DNA of 16,806 nt. Source: Thermoplasmata archaeon. GTDB lineage: Archaea; Thermoplasmatota; Thermoplasmata; Thermoplasmatales; Thermoplasmataceae. Where the stretch lies: NCBI GenBank assembly GCA_021847855.1, contig JAJZOT010000005.1, positions 1 through 16,806 on the forward strand, read 5' to 3'. The notes beneath the pieces are model-generated. The model saw nothing but the letters and a program-made list of their open reading frames with translations, made no database searches and was not told the origin of the DNA. Positions 1-6,088 of the stretch are shown here, piece after piece; the first letter of the stretch is position 1; each line of letters starts with the position of its first letter. Made by a program: the position numbers and the translations under genes.

Positions 1-898
1 GTCCCTGGCCAGATATATCCAGTATGTCTCCTTTTTTGAAATTTATCTCTACAGAATCAGGTCCGAACAGACTGGCACTGTATTCATTCAGTGGATCTAT
101 TATGAAGATCTTTTCAGCATTCCCAGAGGCTATGGATCTTCTGAGAAACACCTTTGAGAAGAATGATTTTCCAGACCCCGTTTCCCCAAGTATCACCGTA
201 TTGAAGGATTCATTCTGAAAACTGTCTATCAAGAACGGCTTCCCATTAACAGAATCTATACCAACTAAGACACCATTTGCAGGTTTCGCCGTGGAATAAA
301 CGGGCAGGATTGAGGAAACAGACCTTGCGTCAATAATATATGGGTCATCCATCCCTCTTTTAAGCGAGAATATTTTTTTCAAGTTTCGTCCATTTATGTT
401 GGAAGACCTCCGATTGGAAAAACCAAGATAATTCATTGCGGATTCAAATCTGGAAGCGTTTTCCTTGAGCTCAAGGGGATCCCTTCCCATGATCCTGAAT
501 CTGAGGTCCATATAGAACAATTTGTTCCCCTGATTTCTCACGCGATCGGACAGGAATTCAATCTCACTGGATTCTCTCTTCAGCTCCTCATAAATCTGGC
601 TCCTCTTTCCATAGTGAAATTTCATTTCTGCATGACGTGAGGACAGAAGCCCTGCAAGCATTCGTTCAGTCTTCGTTTTATCAATAGGTTCCAGTTTCAG
701 TCTGGTCAAAACAGGAAAGTCAAAACTTTCAAGCAATGATGCATAGGAATGCCCAAGGGAATAAACCATGTCTACTGTATGGTATAAAGCCTGGAAGTTT
801 CCAAGTTTGAAATAATTCACGCCAGTCCAGAAACGGTGCTCCGATAAAACTGATGCAGAATCATCTTCACCTTTCTTTAACATCTCTTTCCCACACAC
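1..898 (-). CDS. VirB4-type type IV secretion ATPase, N-terminal part (runs off left edge)
   Basis: An uninterrupted minus-strand frame continues past the left edge, so the C-terminal part is missing. About 230 residues of a mixed alpha/beta region lead into a Walker A motif, GETGSGKS, encoded at 164-187 (residue 238 onward from GTG 898), followed by IFIIDPLNEYSASLFG, the strand and helix that follow the P-loop in VirB4/TraC ATPases. The sequence just before it (NGVLVGID, NGKPFLIDSF, NTVILGETGSGKS) is the usual VirB4 lead-in. VirB4 proteins energise pilus assembly or DNA transfer at the inner face of the membrane. Start: GTG 898 has GGTG (908-905) six nt upstream; ATG 883 is the alternative. 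It follows the stop of the VirB3-like gene almost directly. The N-terminal subdomain expected in VirB4 is absent and seems to lie in that upstream gene. HerA-like ATPases are less likely because of the long pre-P-loop domain. Confidence 0.85.
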   Translation of the reverse strand, partial: MCGKEMLKKGEDDSASVLSEHRFWTGVNYFKLGNFQALYHTVDMVYSLGHSYASLLESFDFPVLTRLKLEPIDKTKTERMLAGLLSSRHAEMKFHYGKRSQIYEELKRESSEIEFLSDRVRNQGNKLFYMDLRFRIMGRDPLELKENASRFESAMNYLGFSNRRSSNINGRNLKKIFSLKRGMDDPYIIDARSVSSILPVYSTAKPANGVLVGIDSVNGKPFLIDSFQNESFNTVILGETGSGKSFFSKVFLRRSIASGNAEKIFIIDPLNEYSASLFGPDSVEINFKKGDILDISGQG

Positions 899-907
899 TG
901 ACTCCAC

Positions 908-1636
908 CTACACCATGGAGGAGAATATCCTGATGAAAAGGGGCCTGGAATCAATCTTATGCACAGTAAACCCAAGCGAAGAAAGGTCTCTCCTCAGTTT
1001 CTCAATCCCATCTGCAGCCATTGTTGCGGCTTCATGAAATCCTCTGGCAGTGACAGGGTACTTAAGGACAACATAGTTTTTCAAATAATAAATTCCCGAG
1101 AATGAATATCTCAAGAGTCCGGCATAATCCTGCTCAAGTTCTCCTTTGTCTCTGGGTAGAAGGCCGGTTAGATCTGGTTCATGGGGAACAGAAATGAATT
1201 CAACGCTGCAGTCAAGCTTGTTCAGAATCAGGCGAAGACCGTTGTCACGTGCACCTGTGTCACTTCCCGGAACTGAGTGAAACTGGGGGGATGAAATCTC
1301 CACAATTCCAGATATTGTGTTATCGTAAAGGGAAAATATGCACTCTTTCATTTCATGCAGTTCGTAGGTGTTGTTCAAAATACCCTCAGTGCCTGAAAAC
1401 TGCTTTCTTGCCCATGTTACCATCACTGTTCCAAGAACTCTATCGTTTACTCTTGCAATCAGAAATATCATTGATAGAAGAAGAAATGCAACAGATAAAT
1501 AAAGGTTCAACCTGAAAATTAGTGCGGATATTATTACTGCCAGAATAATCATCATGAAGCGTCTGTATTCGAAGCCGAATATATTTGCCTCGTATTTCAG
1601 AACATTTTTTGCCACACGATCACCGACTATCTTCAC
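908..1636 (-). CDS. VirB3/PrgI-like membrane protein carrying a VirB4 N-terminal-like domain
   Basis: A 242-aa protein. Residues 1-25 (VLKYEANIFGFEYRRFMM) match the PrgI/VirB3 pattern of an amphipathic KYE-KIFG-RQ segment before the membrane. Two adjacent hydrophobic helices follow at about 27-44 and 46-63, then ARVNDRVLGTVMVTWARKQF, similar to the post-membrane part of PrgI. From about residue 85 to the end is a soluble domain (GLRLILNKLDCSVEFISVP, a KNYVVLKYPVTARGF strand, a helix, LSSLGFTVHKIDSRPL) that resembles the N-terminal domain of VirB4/PrgJ ATPases. The start is GTG 1636, overlapping the end of the VirB6-like gene by 17 nt, with AGGAG about 10 nt upstream. In type IV systems VirB3 anchors VirB4 to the membrane, so moving a VirB4 subdomain onto VirB3 would suit the partnership. 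Family assignment is from pattern recognition only. Confidence 0.72.
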   Translation of the reverse strand: MKIVGDRVAKNVLKYEANIFGFEYRRFMMIILAVIISALIFRLNLYLSVAFLLLSMIFLIARVNDRVLGTVMVTWARKQFSGTEGILNNTYELHEMKECIFSLYDNTISGIVEISSPQFHSVPGSDTGARDNGLRLILNKLDCSVEFISVPHEPDLTGLLPRDKGELEQDYAGLLRYSFSGIYYLKNYVVLKYPVTARGFHEAATMAADGIEKLRRDLSSLGFTVHKIDSRPLFIRIFSSMV

Positions 1637-2675
1637 GACTATCAGCTCCTGAATTCAGTTCATTCTTCTCCATCATCTTAAAATCAACACCGTGATCCCC
1701 ATTTTCCGAGGAAGGTGAAAATTTTATATTCCTCATCAGGGGGAGTGCAGTTACGCCTGTTATGGAATTTATATCTGAGACTCCTGTCGCAATCGAAGCG
1801 AATCCCTGGGCAGTTGCAGCTCCGTATTCCATGGTTGATCCAAGTGATGCTCCGGATAGAAACGATGCGATTGTGCTGAACCTGAAAATTGGTGACTGAC
1901 TGAACAGCAGAACCGGCATCATTGCTGCAAGGCTTATAAGTGCAAGTCTCAGAATAAAATCATCTGGGAACATTGTTGAAATGTAGATCGGTATCAGGAC
2001 AAAGAATGGAAGTACCGAAAGTCCTATGAAAAACTTCCAGAAGCTAACTGCTGTCTTTTCCATACCGGGTATTGCTGAGAGAATTGTAAATACAGGAAGA
2101 GTGACAATGAAGAAAAGGATCAATGCCTGCCTCAGTGCAAGCATACCCAGAAGTGCCATTATTACTGCAAAATAACCGGAATAAAATACAAGGTTCAGTA
2201 AAAGACTGCCGAGATTGTTTCCAGAAAGGTTACCCGAGACCTGAGCAGGTATGTTTATGTTGATCAGTATACCATACCAGTTTATATTCCCGTTCCACAG
2301 AACAAGAAATATAGATCTGGAAATGTCAAGCACAGCAATGGATACCTGATATGATAAGATACCCACAGATACGGAAATGGCCAGTCTTATCACAAATTTG
2401 CCAGGTGAATTTGGCTCCAGAATAGAATTCCTGACCACGTACACCAGCGATGAACCCACAAGGACGAGTGAGATAATCGGGATATAGATGTTCCCCAGCA
2501 GACTGTTATATAGCCCCGATATGCCCGCTATTTTGAAAATACCGAAGGAATAGTGTGGGCTCAGTCCATAGTAAATTGCATAATACCAGAACAGTGATAT
2601 TAAGGGTGACAGTGCATCGTCGATCACTGTCAGTACAGCGGAGACAAGTCCTTCCGCTTCAGAAAGACCTATCAA
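1620..2675 (-). CDS. VirB6/TrbL/CedA-like polytopic membrane protein
   Basis: A 351-aa, strongly hydrophobic protein with about seven or eight predicted membrane helices, at roughly 20-40, 62-82, 94-120, 155-180, 185-205, 213-235 and 240-260. The segment RQALILFFIVTLPVFTIL followed by KFFIGLSVLPFFVLIPIY is typical of the VirB6/TrbL family, where an Arg precedes a Pro-containing helix. The C-terminal ~60 residues are hydrophilic, as in VirB6/TrbL and archaeal CedA. VirB6-like proteins form the inner-membrane channel base for DNA transfer. The TTG 2675 start lies 4 nt after the stop of the pilin-like gene, implying translational coupling; no ATG start is available upstream. Downstream it overlaps the VirB3-like gene. 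Topology alone does not prove function; the neighbours make the call convincing. Confidence 0.75.
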   Translation of the reverse strand: MIGLSEAEGLVSAVLTVIDDALSPLISLFWYYAIYYGLSPHYSFGIFKIAGISGLYNSLLGNIYIPIISLVLVGSSLVYVVRNSILEPNSPGKFVIRLAISVSVGILSYQVSIAVLDISRSIFLVLWNGNINWYGILININIPAQVSGNLSGNNLGSLLLNLVFYSGYFAVIMALLGMLALRQALILFFIVTLPVFTILSAIPGMEKTAVSFWKFFIGLSVLPFFVLIPIYISTMFPDDFILRLALISLAAMMPVLLFSQSPIFRFSTIASFLSGASLGSTMEYGAATAQGFASIATGVSDINSITGVTALPLMRNIKFSPSSENGDHGVDFKMMEKNELNSGADSREDSR

Positions 2676-2679
2676 TAAT

Positions 2680-2970
2680 TCACGCGCCTGTTATGACATA
2701 GTTGAGGACAGCGTAAAGGGCCCCGCTCATTGCAAAGATATAGATGAGGGTTCCAATAAGGGCATTTTTGGTTCTGGTTCGAGCCTCAAACTTCCTGTTC
2801 TCATCAGTACTGAAATATCCAATTGCAATTGGAATCCATAAAAGAGCTATTAGTACAGCAGAAATTGAAGCCACAACAGCATAAACGCGGTTTATCATGG
2901 TTGAAAGCTGCTGGCTGCTACCACTAATGGCATTTATTACACTAAGTACATTTGTGGCATTAATGACCAT
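2680..2970 (-). CDS. VirB2-like small two-helix pilin (CedA1/TedC type)
   Basis: A small protein of 96 aa from ATG 2970 (103 aa from TTG 2991, ATG 2979 also possible). It has two membrane helices, VYAVVASISAVLIALLWIP (about 29-50) and ALIGTLIYIFAMSGALYAV (about 71-89), joined by a short charged loop, STDENRKFEARTRTK. Two helices with a basic loop followed by a short tail is the architecture of VirB2-type conjugative pilins and of the archaeal CedA1/TedC proteins. I prefer ATG 2970 because a TATA-like box at 2991-2998 is about 25 nt upstream, giving a leaderless transcript. It is the first gene of the cluster, and the VirB6-like gene begins 4 nt after its stop. No classical cleavable signal sequence is evident, as reported for several archaeal homologues. 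A generic small membrane protein is the alternative. Confidence 0.68.
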   Translation of the reverse strand: MVINATNVLSVINAISGSSQQLSTMINRVYAVVASISAVLIALLWIPIAIGYFSTDENRKFEARTRTKNALIGTLIYIFAMSGALYAVLNYVITGA

Positions 2971-2990
2971 AAGTACCATAAGTGCACACA

Positions 2991-2998
2991 ATATATAA
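2991..2998 (-). promoter_or_regulatory. TATA box of the type IV secretion-like cluster
   Basis: Read on the minus strand the element is TTATATAT. Its centre is about 25 nt upstream of ATG 2970 of the pilin-like gene, the usual spacing for a leaderless archaeal transcript. The 72-nt gap to the thioesterase contains T-runs on the minus strand (about 3024-3030 and 3055-3059) that could end thioesterase transcription, so the cluster probably has its own promoter. Confidence 0.5.
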
Positions 2999-3063
2999 TT
3001 CTTTTAAGGATTGTGAAGACGAAAAAATCCATCGATATAAATTACAGGGTTGGAAAAATTGTA

Positions 3064-3552
3064 TTATTTCTTGAGGTCTGCCTTTATTTTAGCAAGTTGC
3101 GCAAGTCTTGCTTTGCTTCTTATCTCTGCCTCTTGATATATTTTCCTATCAGCTTCGGTCTCAAGTTTCAGGGGTGGTATATCGGTAGGCTTGCCGTCCT
3201 GGTCAACAGCGACATATGTAAGGAAGCTTTTTGTTGCAACTCTTCTTGTGCCTGTGAGACCCTCTTCTGTGGTTACGTTTACCTCTATTTCCATTGTGGA
3301 TCTGGTAACGAAGTTGAGCTTTCCCGTTATAGTGACAATATCTCCTAGATGGATTGGAACAAGAAAGAAGAGGCTGTCTATGCTTCCCGTGACATTCCTG
3401 CGCCTTGAGTGCCTGGTTGCAACTATTCCAGCCACATTGTCTATCCACTCCACCAGCCTGCCCCCGTAAAGTGCGTTGAAAATATTTGTGTCAGGTGGCA
3501 GTACAAGTCTTTCCAGCTCAGTGTATGATTCTTTCCAGGATTTTGATTCCAT
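3064..3552 (-). CDS. Acyl-CoA thioesterase, single hot-dog domain (BACH/YciA-like)
   Basis: A 162-aa cytoplasmic enzyme expected to hydrolyse acyl-CoA to free fatty acid and CoA. The hot-dog signature is clear: PPDTNIFNALYGGRLVEWID (about 18-37) holds the N/D-xx-G-xx-GG-LV-xWID pattern of the helix and the catalytic Asp/Asn region. It is followed by GIVATRHSRRRNVTGSIDSLFFLVPIHLGDIV and by the strand MEIEVNVTTEEGLTGTRRVATKSFLTYVAVD, as in YciA and BACH enzymes. The helical tail (about 133-162) is also usual in this group. Length fits a one-domain member. ATG 3552 is chosen because GGAG lies 5 nt upstream and a TATA-rich stretch (3568-3587) is placed suitably. It is divergent from the putative RNA/rpiA side and upstream of the secretion-like cluster, with no obvious functional link. 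Substrate specificity cannot be read from sequence. Confidence 0.9.
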   Translation of the reverse strand: MESKSWKESYTELERLVLPPDTNIFNALYGGRLVEWIDNVAGIVATRHSRRRNVTGSIDSLFFLVPIHLGDIVTITGKLNFVTRSTMEIEVNVTTEEGLTGTRRVATKSFLTYVAVDQDGKPTDIPPLKLETEADRKIYQEAEIRSKARLAQLAKIKADLKK

Positions 3553-3567
3553 GTAATCTCCATTGCA

Positions 3568-3587
3568 TTTAAATATAAAATATAAAC
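3568..3587. promoter_or_regulatory. AT-rich divergent TATA region
   Basis: A run of TTTAAATA and ATATAAA elements lies between the thioesterase start and the structured 3600-3715 stretch. On the minus strand it provides the TATA box for the thioesterase. On the plus strand a box here would start transcription around 3598-3609, exactly where the predicted outer stem of the putative RNA begins (3607). Confidence 0.45.
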
Positions 3588-3599
3588 ATCTGGGGAAAT

Positions 3600-3715
3600 T
3601 TAAAATGCACCTTGATCCCCAGTTGTGATCAGATGAACTACCCGAAAAGGGGGGAACCAGGCATTAAAACGAAAAGTAGAGGTTAGCTGGTGGATGGTGC
3701 CTTGAAGCTTCAATG
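3600..3715 (+). ncRNA. Putative structured RNA of unknown class
   Basis: This gap before rpiA has no ORF but a strong long-range fold. GCACC (3607-3611) pairs with GGTGC (3696-3700), ATCC (3615-3618) with GGAT (3692-3695), and CCAG (3619-3622) with CTGG (3687-3690). That gives 13 base pairs interrupted only by a 3-nt bulge and a 1-nt bulge. Inside are CCC-GAAAA-GGG (3641-3651) and AACC/GGTT (3655-3658 with 3681-3684). A second CCAG (3657-3660) could compete for CTGG, which would be switch-like. A perfect 12-bp palindrome, TTGAAGCTTCAA, follows at 3702-3713. I do not recognise TPP, fluoride, preQ1, box C/D or H/ACA signatures. A TATA-like region sits about 26 nt upstream. It could be a free-standing small RNA or an untranslated leader; strand is inferred from the promoter geometry. 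Confidence 0.42.
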
Positions 3716-3754
3716 ATGAAAAGAAATGTTGATGGCAAAGGTTTTTCAACAGCC

Positions 3755-3762
3755 TTTAAATA
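3755..3762 (+). promoter_or_regulatory. TATA box of rpiA
   Basis: TTTAAATA is centred about 25-26 nt upstream of the TTG at 3784, the distance between box and transcription start in archaea. This predicts a leaderless rpiA mRNA beginning at its non-AUG start codon. Confidence 0.55.
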
Positions 3763-3783
3763 TTTCAGGGGGAATGAACAGTT

Positions 3784-4458
3784 TTGTCATTATGTGAAGA
3801 TGAAAAGAAATTAGCGGCCAATGAAGCACTGAAATATATTAAAGACGGCATGATTGTTGGGATTGGAACAGGTTCTACCGTGGATTATTTCATAGAGGGA
3901 CTTGGAAAGAGGGTTGCCTCTGGACTCAGGGTAAAGGGGGTATCCAGTTCACTGAAATCGTCCGATCTTGCCAGAAAACATGGTATAGAGATACTGGACG
4001 ATTTTCAGGGCATGATGGATATTGATGTGGATGGTGCGGATCAGGTGGACGAAAAAGGAAATCTCATAAAGGGAGGTGGCGGTGCACTCCTAAGGGAGAA
4101 AATAGTTGCATACAACAGCAGGAATGTATGTATTATAGTAGACAGCAAAAAAATGGCAGGAAATGACTTTGGTTCCTTTCCTCTGCCCGTTGAGGTGACG
4201 CCTTATTTTGCATCAGGAACCGTGAGACACATTGAAAAACTTGGTGCAGAATGCACTCTCAGGCAAAATGGGAGTTTTGTTACGGACAATAACAACCTCA
4301 TCGCTGACTGTAAATTTGGAAGGATAAAGGATCCTGAAACGCTCCACAGTAAAATTAGGGAAATACCCGGCGTCGTTGAAGTTGGTCTCTTCATTGGTAT
4401 GGCAAACGAGATAATCGTCGGATCAGGAAAGCAAGCCAGGGTTATTAAAATAAAATAA
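3784..4458 (+). CDS. rpiA: Ribose-5-phosphate isomerase A
   Basis: A 224-aa cytoplasmic enzyme interconverting ribose 5-phosphate and ribulose 5-phosphate in pentose metabolism, feeding nucleotide synthesis. The family signatures are all present: phosphate-binding GIGTGSTVDYF (residues 26-36), DVDGADQVD (81-89) holding the catalytic aspartates D83 and D86, and KGGGGALLREK (96-106) with K96 and E105 matching the E. coli catalytic Lys94 and Glu103. Length is normal for RpiA. The start is TTG 3784: no in-frame ATG precedes GMIVG, the frame opens at the right family position, and a TATA box lies about 26 nt upstream. A GGGGGA (3768-3773) is also 10 nt before it, so leadered translation is not excluded. 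It is convergent with the HTH gene at 4487, separated by a hairpin. Confidence 0.97.
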   Translation: MSLCEDEKKLAANEALKYIKDGMIVGIGTGSTVDYFIEGLGKRVASGLRVKGVSSSLKSSDLARKHGIEILDDFQGMMDIDVDGADQVDEKGNLIKGGGGALLREKIVAYNSRNVCIIVDSKKMAGNDFGSFPLPVEVTPYFASGTVRHIEKLGAECTLRQNGSFVTDNNNLIADCKFGRIKDPETLHSKIREIPGVVEVGLFIGMANEIIVGSGKQARVIKIK

Positions 4459-4483
4459 TGGGGTTTAAAAAAACCTATTATTT
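4453..4483. terminator. Hairpin between convergent rpiA and HTH gene
   Basis: AAATAAT (4453-4459) pairs with ATTATTT (4477-4483); a G-U pair, GG with CC (4474-4475) and TTT (4464-4466) with AAA (4471-4473) continue the stem with one bulged G. It overlaps the rpiA stop codon and sits 3 nt from the stop of the convergent HTH gene. It could serve both transcripts. Archaeal termination depends mainly on T-runs, so the role is inferred. Confidence 0.4.
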
Positions 4484-4486
4484 AAA

Positions 4487-4843
4487 TCATTTCTGGAAGT
4501 TTCTTAACTGTTCAATGTCAGTATTGATTTCAGCAATCTTATTTGAAAGATCCTGAATTATCTCTTCAAGAATCTCCCCAAAATTCTTTGAGAGTTTATA
4601 GCCGTGAATGGGTCTTCCCTTTCCCTCCTTTTTCATATTACGTTTGTTGATCCAACCCTTACGCCGCAGCCACTGCATTGCGATTGAAACCTCAGGCTGT
4701 CTCAAACCCGTTTCACGCTCTATTTCAACACTGGTAATCTCCCCTTTGTTCCTTATATATACCAGTGTATACGCCACACTCCTCGGTATGTCAGATATTA
4801 TGAGATATCTGGCAAGCTTCTCATTCTCTTCAGATAGTACCAT
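4487..4843 (-). CDS. Winged-helix transcriptional regulator
   Basis: A 118-aa predicted DNA-binding protein. After a short helical lead (SEENEKLARYLIISDIPRSVAYTLVYI) comes a winged helix-turn-helix at about 25-85: ITSVEIERETGLRQPEVSIAMQWLRRKGWI is helix 2-turn-recognition helix, and MKKEGKGRPIHGYKLS is the wing. The C-terminal helix (about 90-118, EILEEIIQDLSNKIAEINTDIEQL) has heptad-like spacing and is probably the dimer coiled coil. This is the architecture of archaeal MarR/TrmB/ArsR-like predicted regulators. ATG 4843 has GGTGAG 5 nt upstream. Targets are unknown; a quasi-palindrome at 4913-4931 upstream is a candidate autoregulatory site. It is convergent with rpiA and not in an operon with the genes beyond the AT-rich gap. 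Confidence 0.85.
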   Translation of the reverse strand: MVLSEENEKLARYLIISDIPRSVAYTLVYIRNKGEITSVEIERETGLRQPEVSIAMQWLRRKGWINKRNMKKEGKGRPIHGYKLSKNFGEILEEIIQDLSNKIAEINTDIEQLRNFQK

Positions 4844-4912
4844 GTTAACTCACCGAAATATTATTGTGTATTTAATATTTCTCCATTGCTAATAAATATT
4901 ACTATATCTATA

Positions 4913-4931
4913 TTTGTAAAATTTTTACGAA
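4913..4931. promoter_or_regulatory. Quasi-palindrome upstream of the HTH gene (possible operator)
   Basis: TTTGTAAA (4913-4920) and TTTACGAA (4924-4931) are inverted copies with one mismatch and a 3-nt spacer. It lies about 70 nt upstream of the HTH regulator start, beyond its likely TATA region (about 4886-4897). Symmetry and position suit a dimeric winged-helix protein, but AT-rich DNA produces such repeats by chance. Confidence 0.28.
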
Positions 4932-4986
4932 TAAATATCAATGTTTTTCAAATTTCTTGGACATAATCCGGAAAACATAAAAATTT

Positions 4987-5244
4987 TCAGGATTTTGCCA
5001 GAGACTCAAGTTTGCTTATTATTGTATACAAAGCTGCTCTTCCGTGTGAGGGAACATTTGGGTCGTTGGCCATTTCATCCAAAGTAGAAACTGCCCCTGC
5101 ACATCTTAGATCAAGGGATTCTCTTGAATTTGAGAGTCTGGTCTTTGAATCGGTTGCACTTTTTCTGACATTTCTCGGTACAGATGTGTCTTGAGCCAAC
5201 TCATCCAGCAAAAAATTTATCTCATCATATAATTTCTGATCCAT
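4987..5244 (-). CDS. UPF0147 family protein
   Basis: An 85-aa archaeal protein of unknown function. Two similar halves are visible: LLDELAQDTSVPRNVRKSA (about 12-30) and TLDEMANDPNVPSHGRAAL (about 54-72), the duplicated LDE-x2-x-D-P/T-x-VP-R pattern that marks UPF0147. The rest is helical and hydrophilic with no membrane segment or signal peptide, so a cytoplasmic helical bundle is likely. ATG 5244 lies 4 nt after the stop of the RAM-domain gene, so the two are almost certainly co-transcribed and translationally coupled. The family is widespread in archaea, but I know of no established biochemical role. Confidence 0.88.
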   Translation of the reverse strand: MDQKLYDEINFLLDELAQDTSVPRNVRKSATDSKTRLSNSRESLDLRCAGAVSTLDEMANDPNVPSHGRAALYTIISKLESLAKS

Positions 5245-5248
5245 CTTA

Positions 5249-5605
5249 TCACGCCCCCAGATTTTTTCCCATTTCTTTCTTTATTGAAAGAACCATCATT
5301 GTTTTTGACCCTTTGATTCCGGACATTCTGCTCAACCGATTCACAACAAATCTCTGGAATTCTTCATAGTCTGGAAACCTAACTTTTATGACTATATCAA
5401 ACTGTCCAGTGACGATCAGTACATCCTCAACATTATTTTCCCTTGCTATCTCCTTTCCTATTGCTTCCACAAGATTTACGTCTGTCTCTATTCCAATCAG
5501 GGCGGTTACTATCTTATTGCCGTAATACTTACCAAGTGTTCCGGTCATTTCAGTTTGGACTTCCATATTTTCACGCATCCTTTTTATAACTTGAATGTCT
5601 GGCAA
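5249..5605 (-). CDS. Stand-alone Lrp/AsnC effector (RAM) domain protein
   Basis: A protein of up to 118 aa whose residues ~30-112 are an AsnC/Lrp C-terminal ligand-binding domain: KIVTALIGIETDV, LVEAIGKEIARENNVEDVLIVTGQFDIVIKVRFPDYEEFQRFVVNRLSRMSGIKGSKTMMVLS, the beta-alpha-beta-beta-alpha-beta ferredoxin-like RAM fold with the G-x-D-I/V core. The usual N-terminal helix-turn-helix is missing, and the upstream DNA in the three minus frames shows none. The 25-30 leading residues are charged and helical. Such DNA-binding-free RAM proteins exist in archaea and bacteria, sometimes as amino-acid sensors or partners for full-length Lrp proteins. TTG 5605 directly follows an in-frame stop; ATG 5578 is an alternative start. 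It heads a two-gene operon with UPF0147. Confidence 0.82.
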   Translation of the reverse strand: MPDIQVIKRMRENMEVQTEMTGTLGKYYGNKIVTALIGIETDVNLVEAIGKEIARENNVEDVLIVTGQFDIVIKVRFPDYEEFQRFVVNRLSRMSGIKGSKTMMVLSIKKEMGKNLGA

Positions 5606-6088
5606 TCAAGTTTGTATCTTTCACCGTATCTCTAATTTTCTTAAAAATTTTGCATTTGAAAAAAATTACGGTTTTGACCAGGATCTTTTCTCAGGATGGT
5701 TTAAAACCTGTATTTCTTACTTAAGTTACTGCACCTGCATAGAGATTGTGTCCTCTTCCGGTCTTGCCTTAAAATTGAAGAAATGCAAAAGAGGTGGGCA
5801 TATCATTACGATTCAAGAATACTACATTTTTTGAAAATTAGTAAAGTGACCAGACATCTCAAATTTGTGGTGCTACAAAGGGACAAATTGGTTAGAAATT
5901 CATAAATGCTGACCATTTTGCACGGGTGAATAAGGTGTACTTCGTTGTTTCGCAAGTTATCCTCAGTGCATTGCATATTGCATGATACCCCATGAAAAAA
6001 ATAATAAACAACAGTAATATAAACGTAGACTGCTCAATTTAGTTTGCGGTCTCAGAAAAAGAAGATCGGAAATGGATTGAGCGAATGA
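5606..6088. other. Intergenic, no convincing gene; one good hairpin
   Basis: About 480 nt between the RAM gene and tRNA-Tyr. No frame shows recognisable protein on either strand; the open plus frame 5595-5834 looks random. It contains the hairpin at 5884-5920 and a TATA-like AATATAAA (about 6016-6023) that could drive tRNA transcription with a leader of some 40 nt. Confidence 0.6.
5884..5920. repeat. Inverted repeat / hairpin of 12-nt arms
   Basis: CAAATTGGTTAG (5884-5895) and CTGACCATTTTG (5909-5920) pair over 11 of 12 positions, with one T-T mismatch and one G-T wobble, closing a 13-nt loop. It is isolated in non-coding DNA upstream of tRNA-Tyr. It may be part of a small RNA, a terminator or a remnant of a mobile element end. 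Confidence 0.4.

Noticed and set aside
3013..3469. Plus-strand ORFs (111 and 92 aa) opposite the thioesterase
   Set aside because: They are antisense to a gene with clear hot-dog motifs and have no recognisable features.
3607..3700. Known riboswitch (TPP, preQ1, fluoride) upstream of rpiA
   Set aside because: Conserved cores such as CTGAGA/ACCTGATC for TPP are absent; an AGAGGTTAGCT resemblance to preQ1-I lacks the rest of the pseudoknot.
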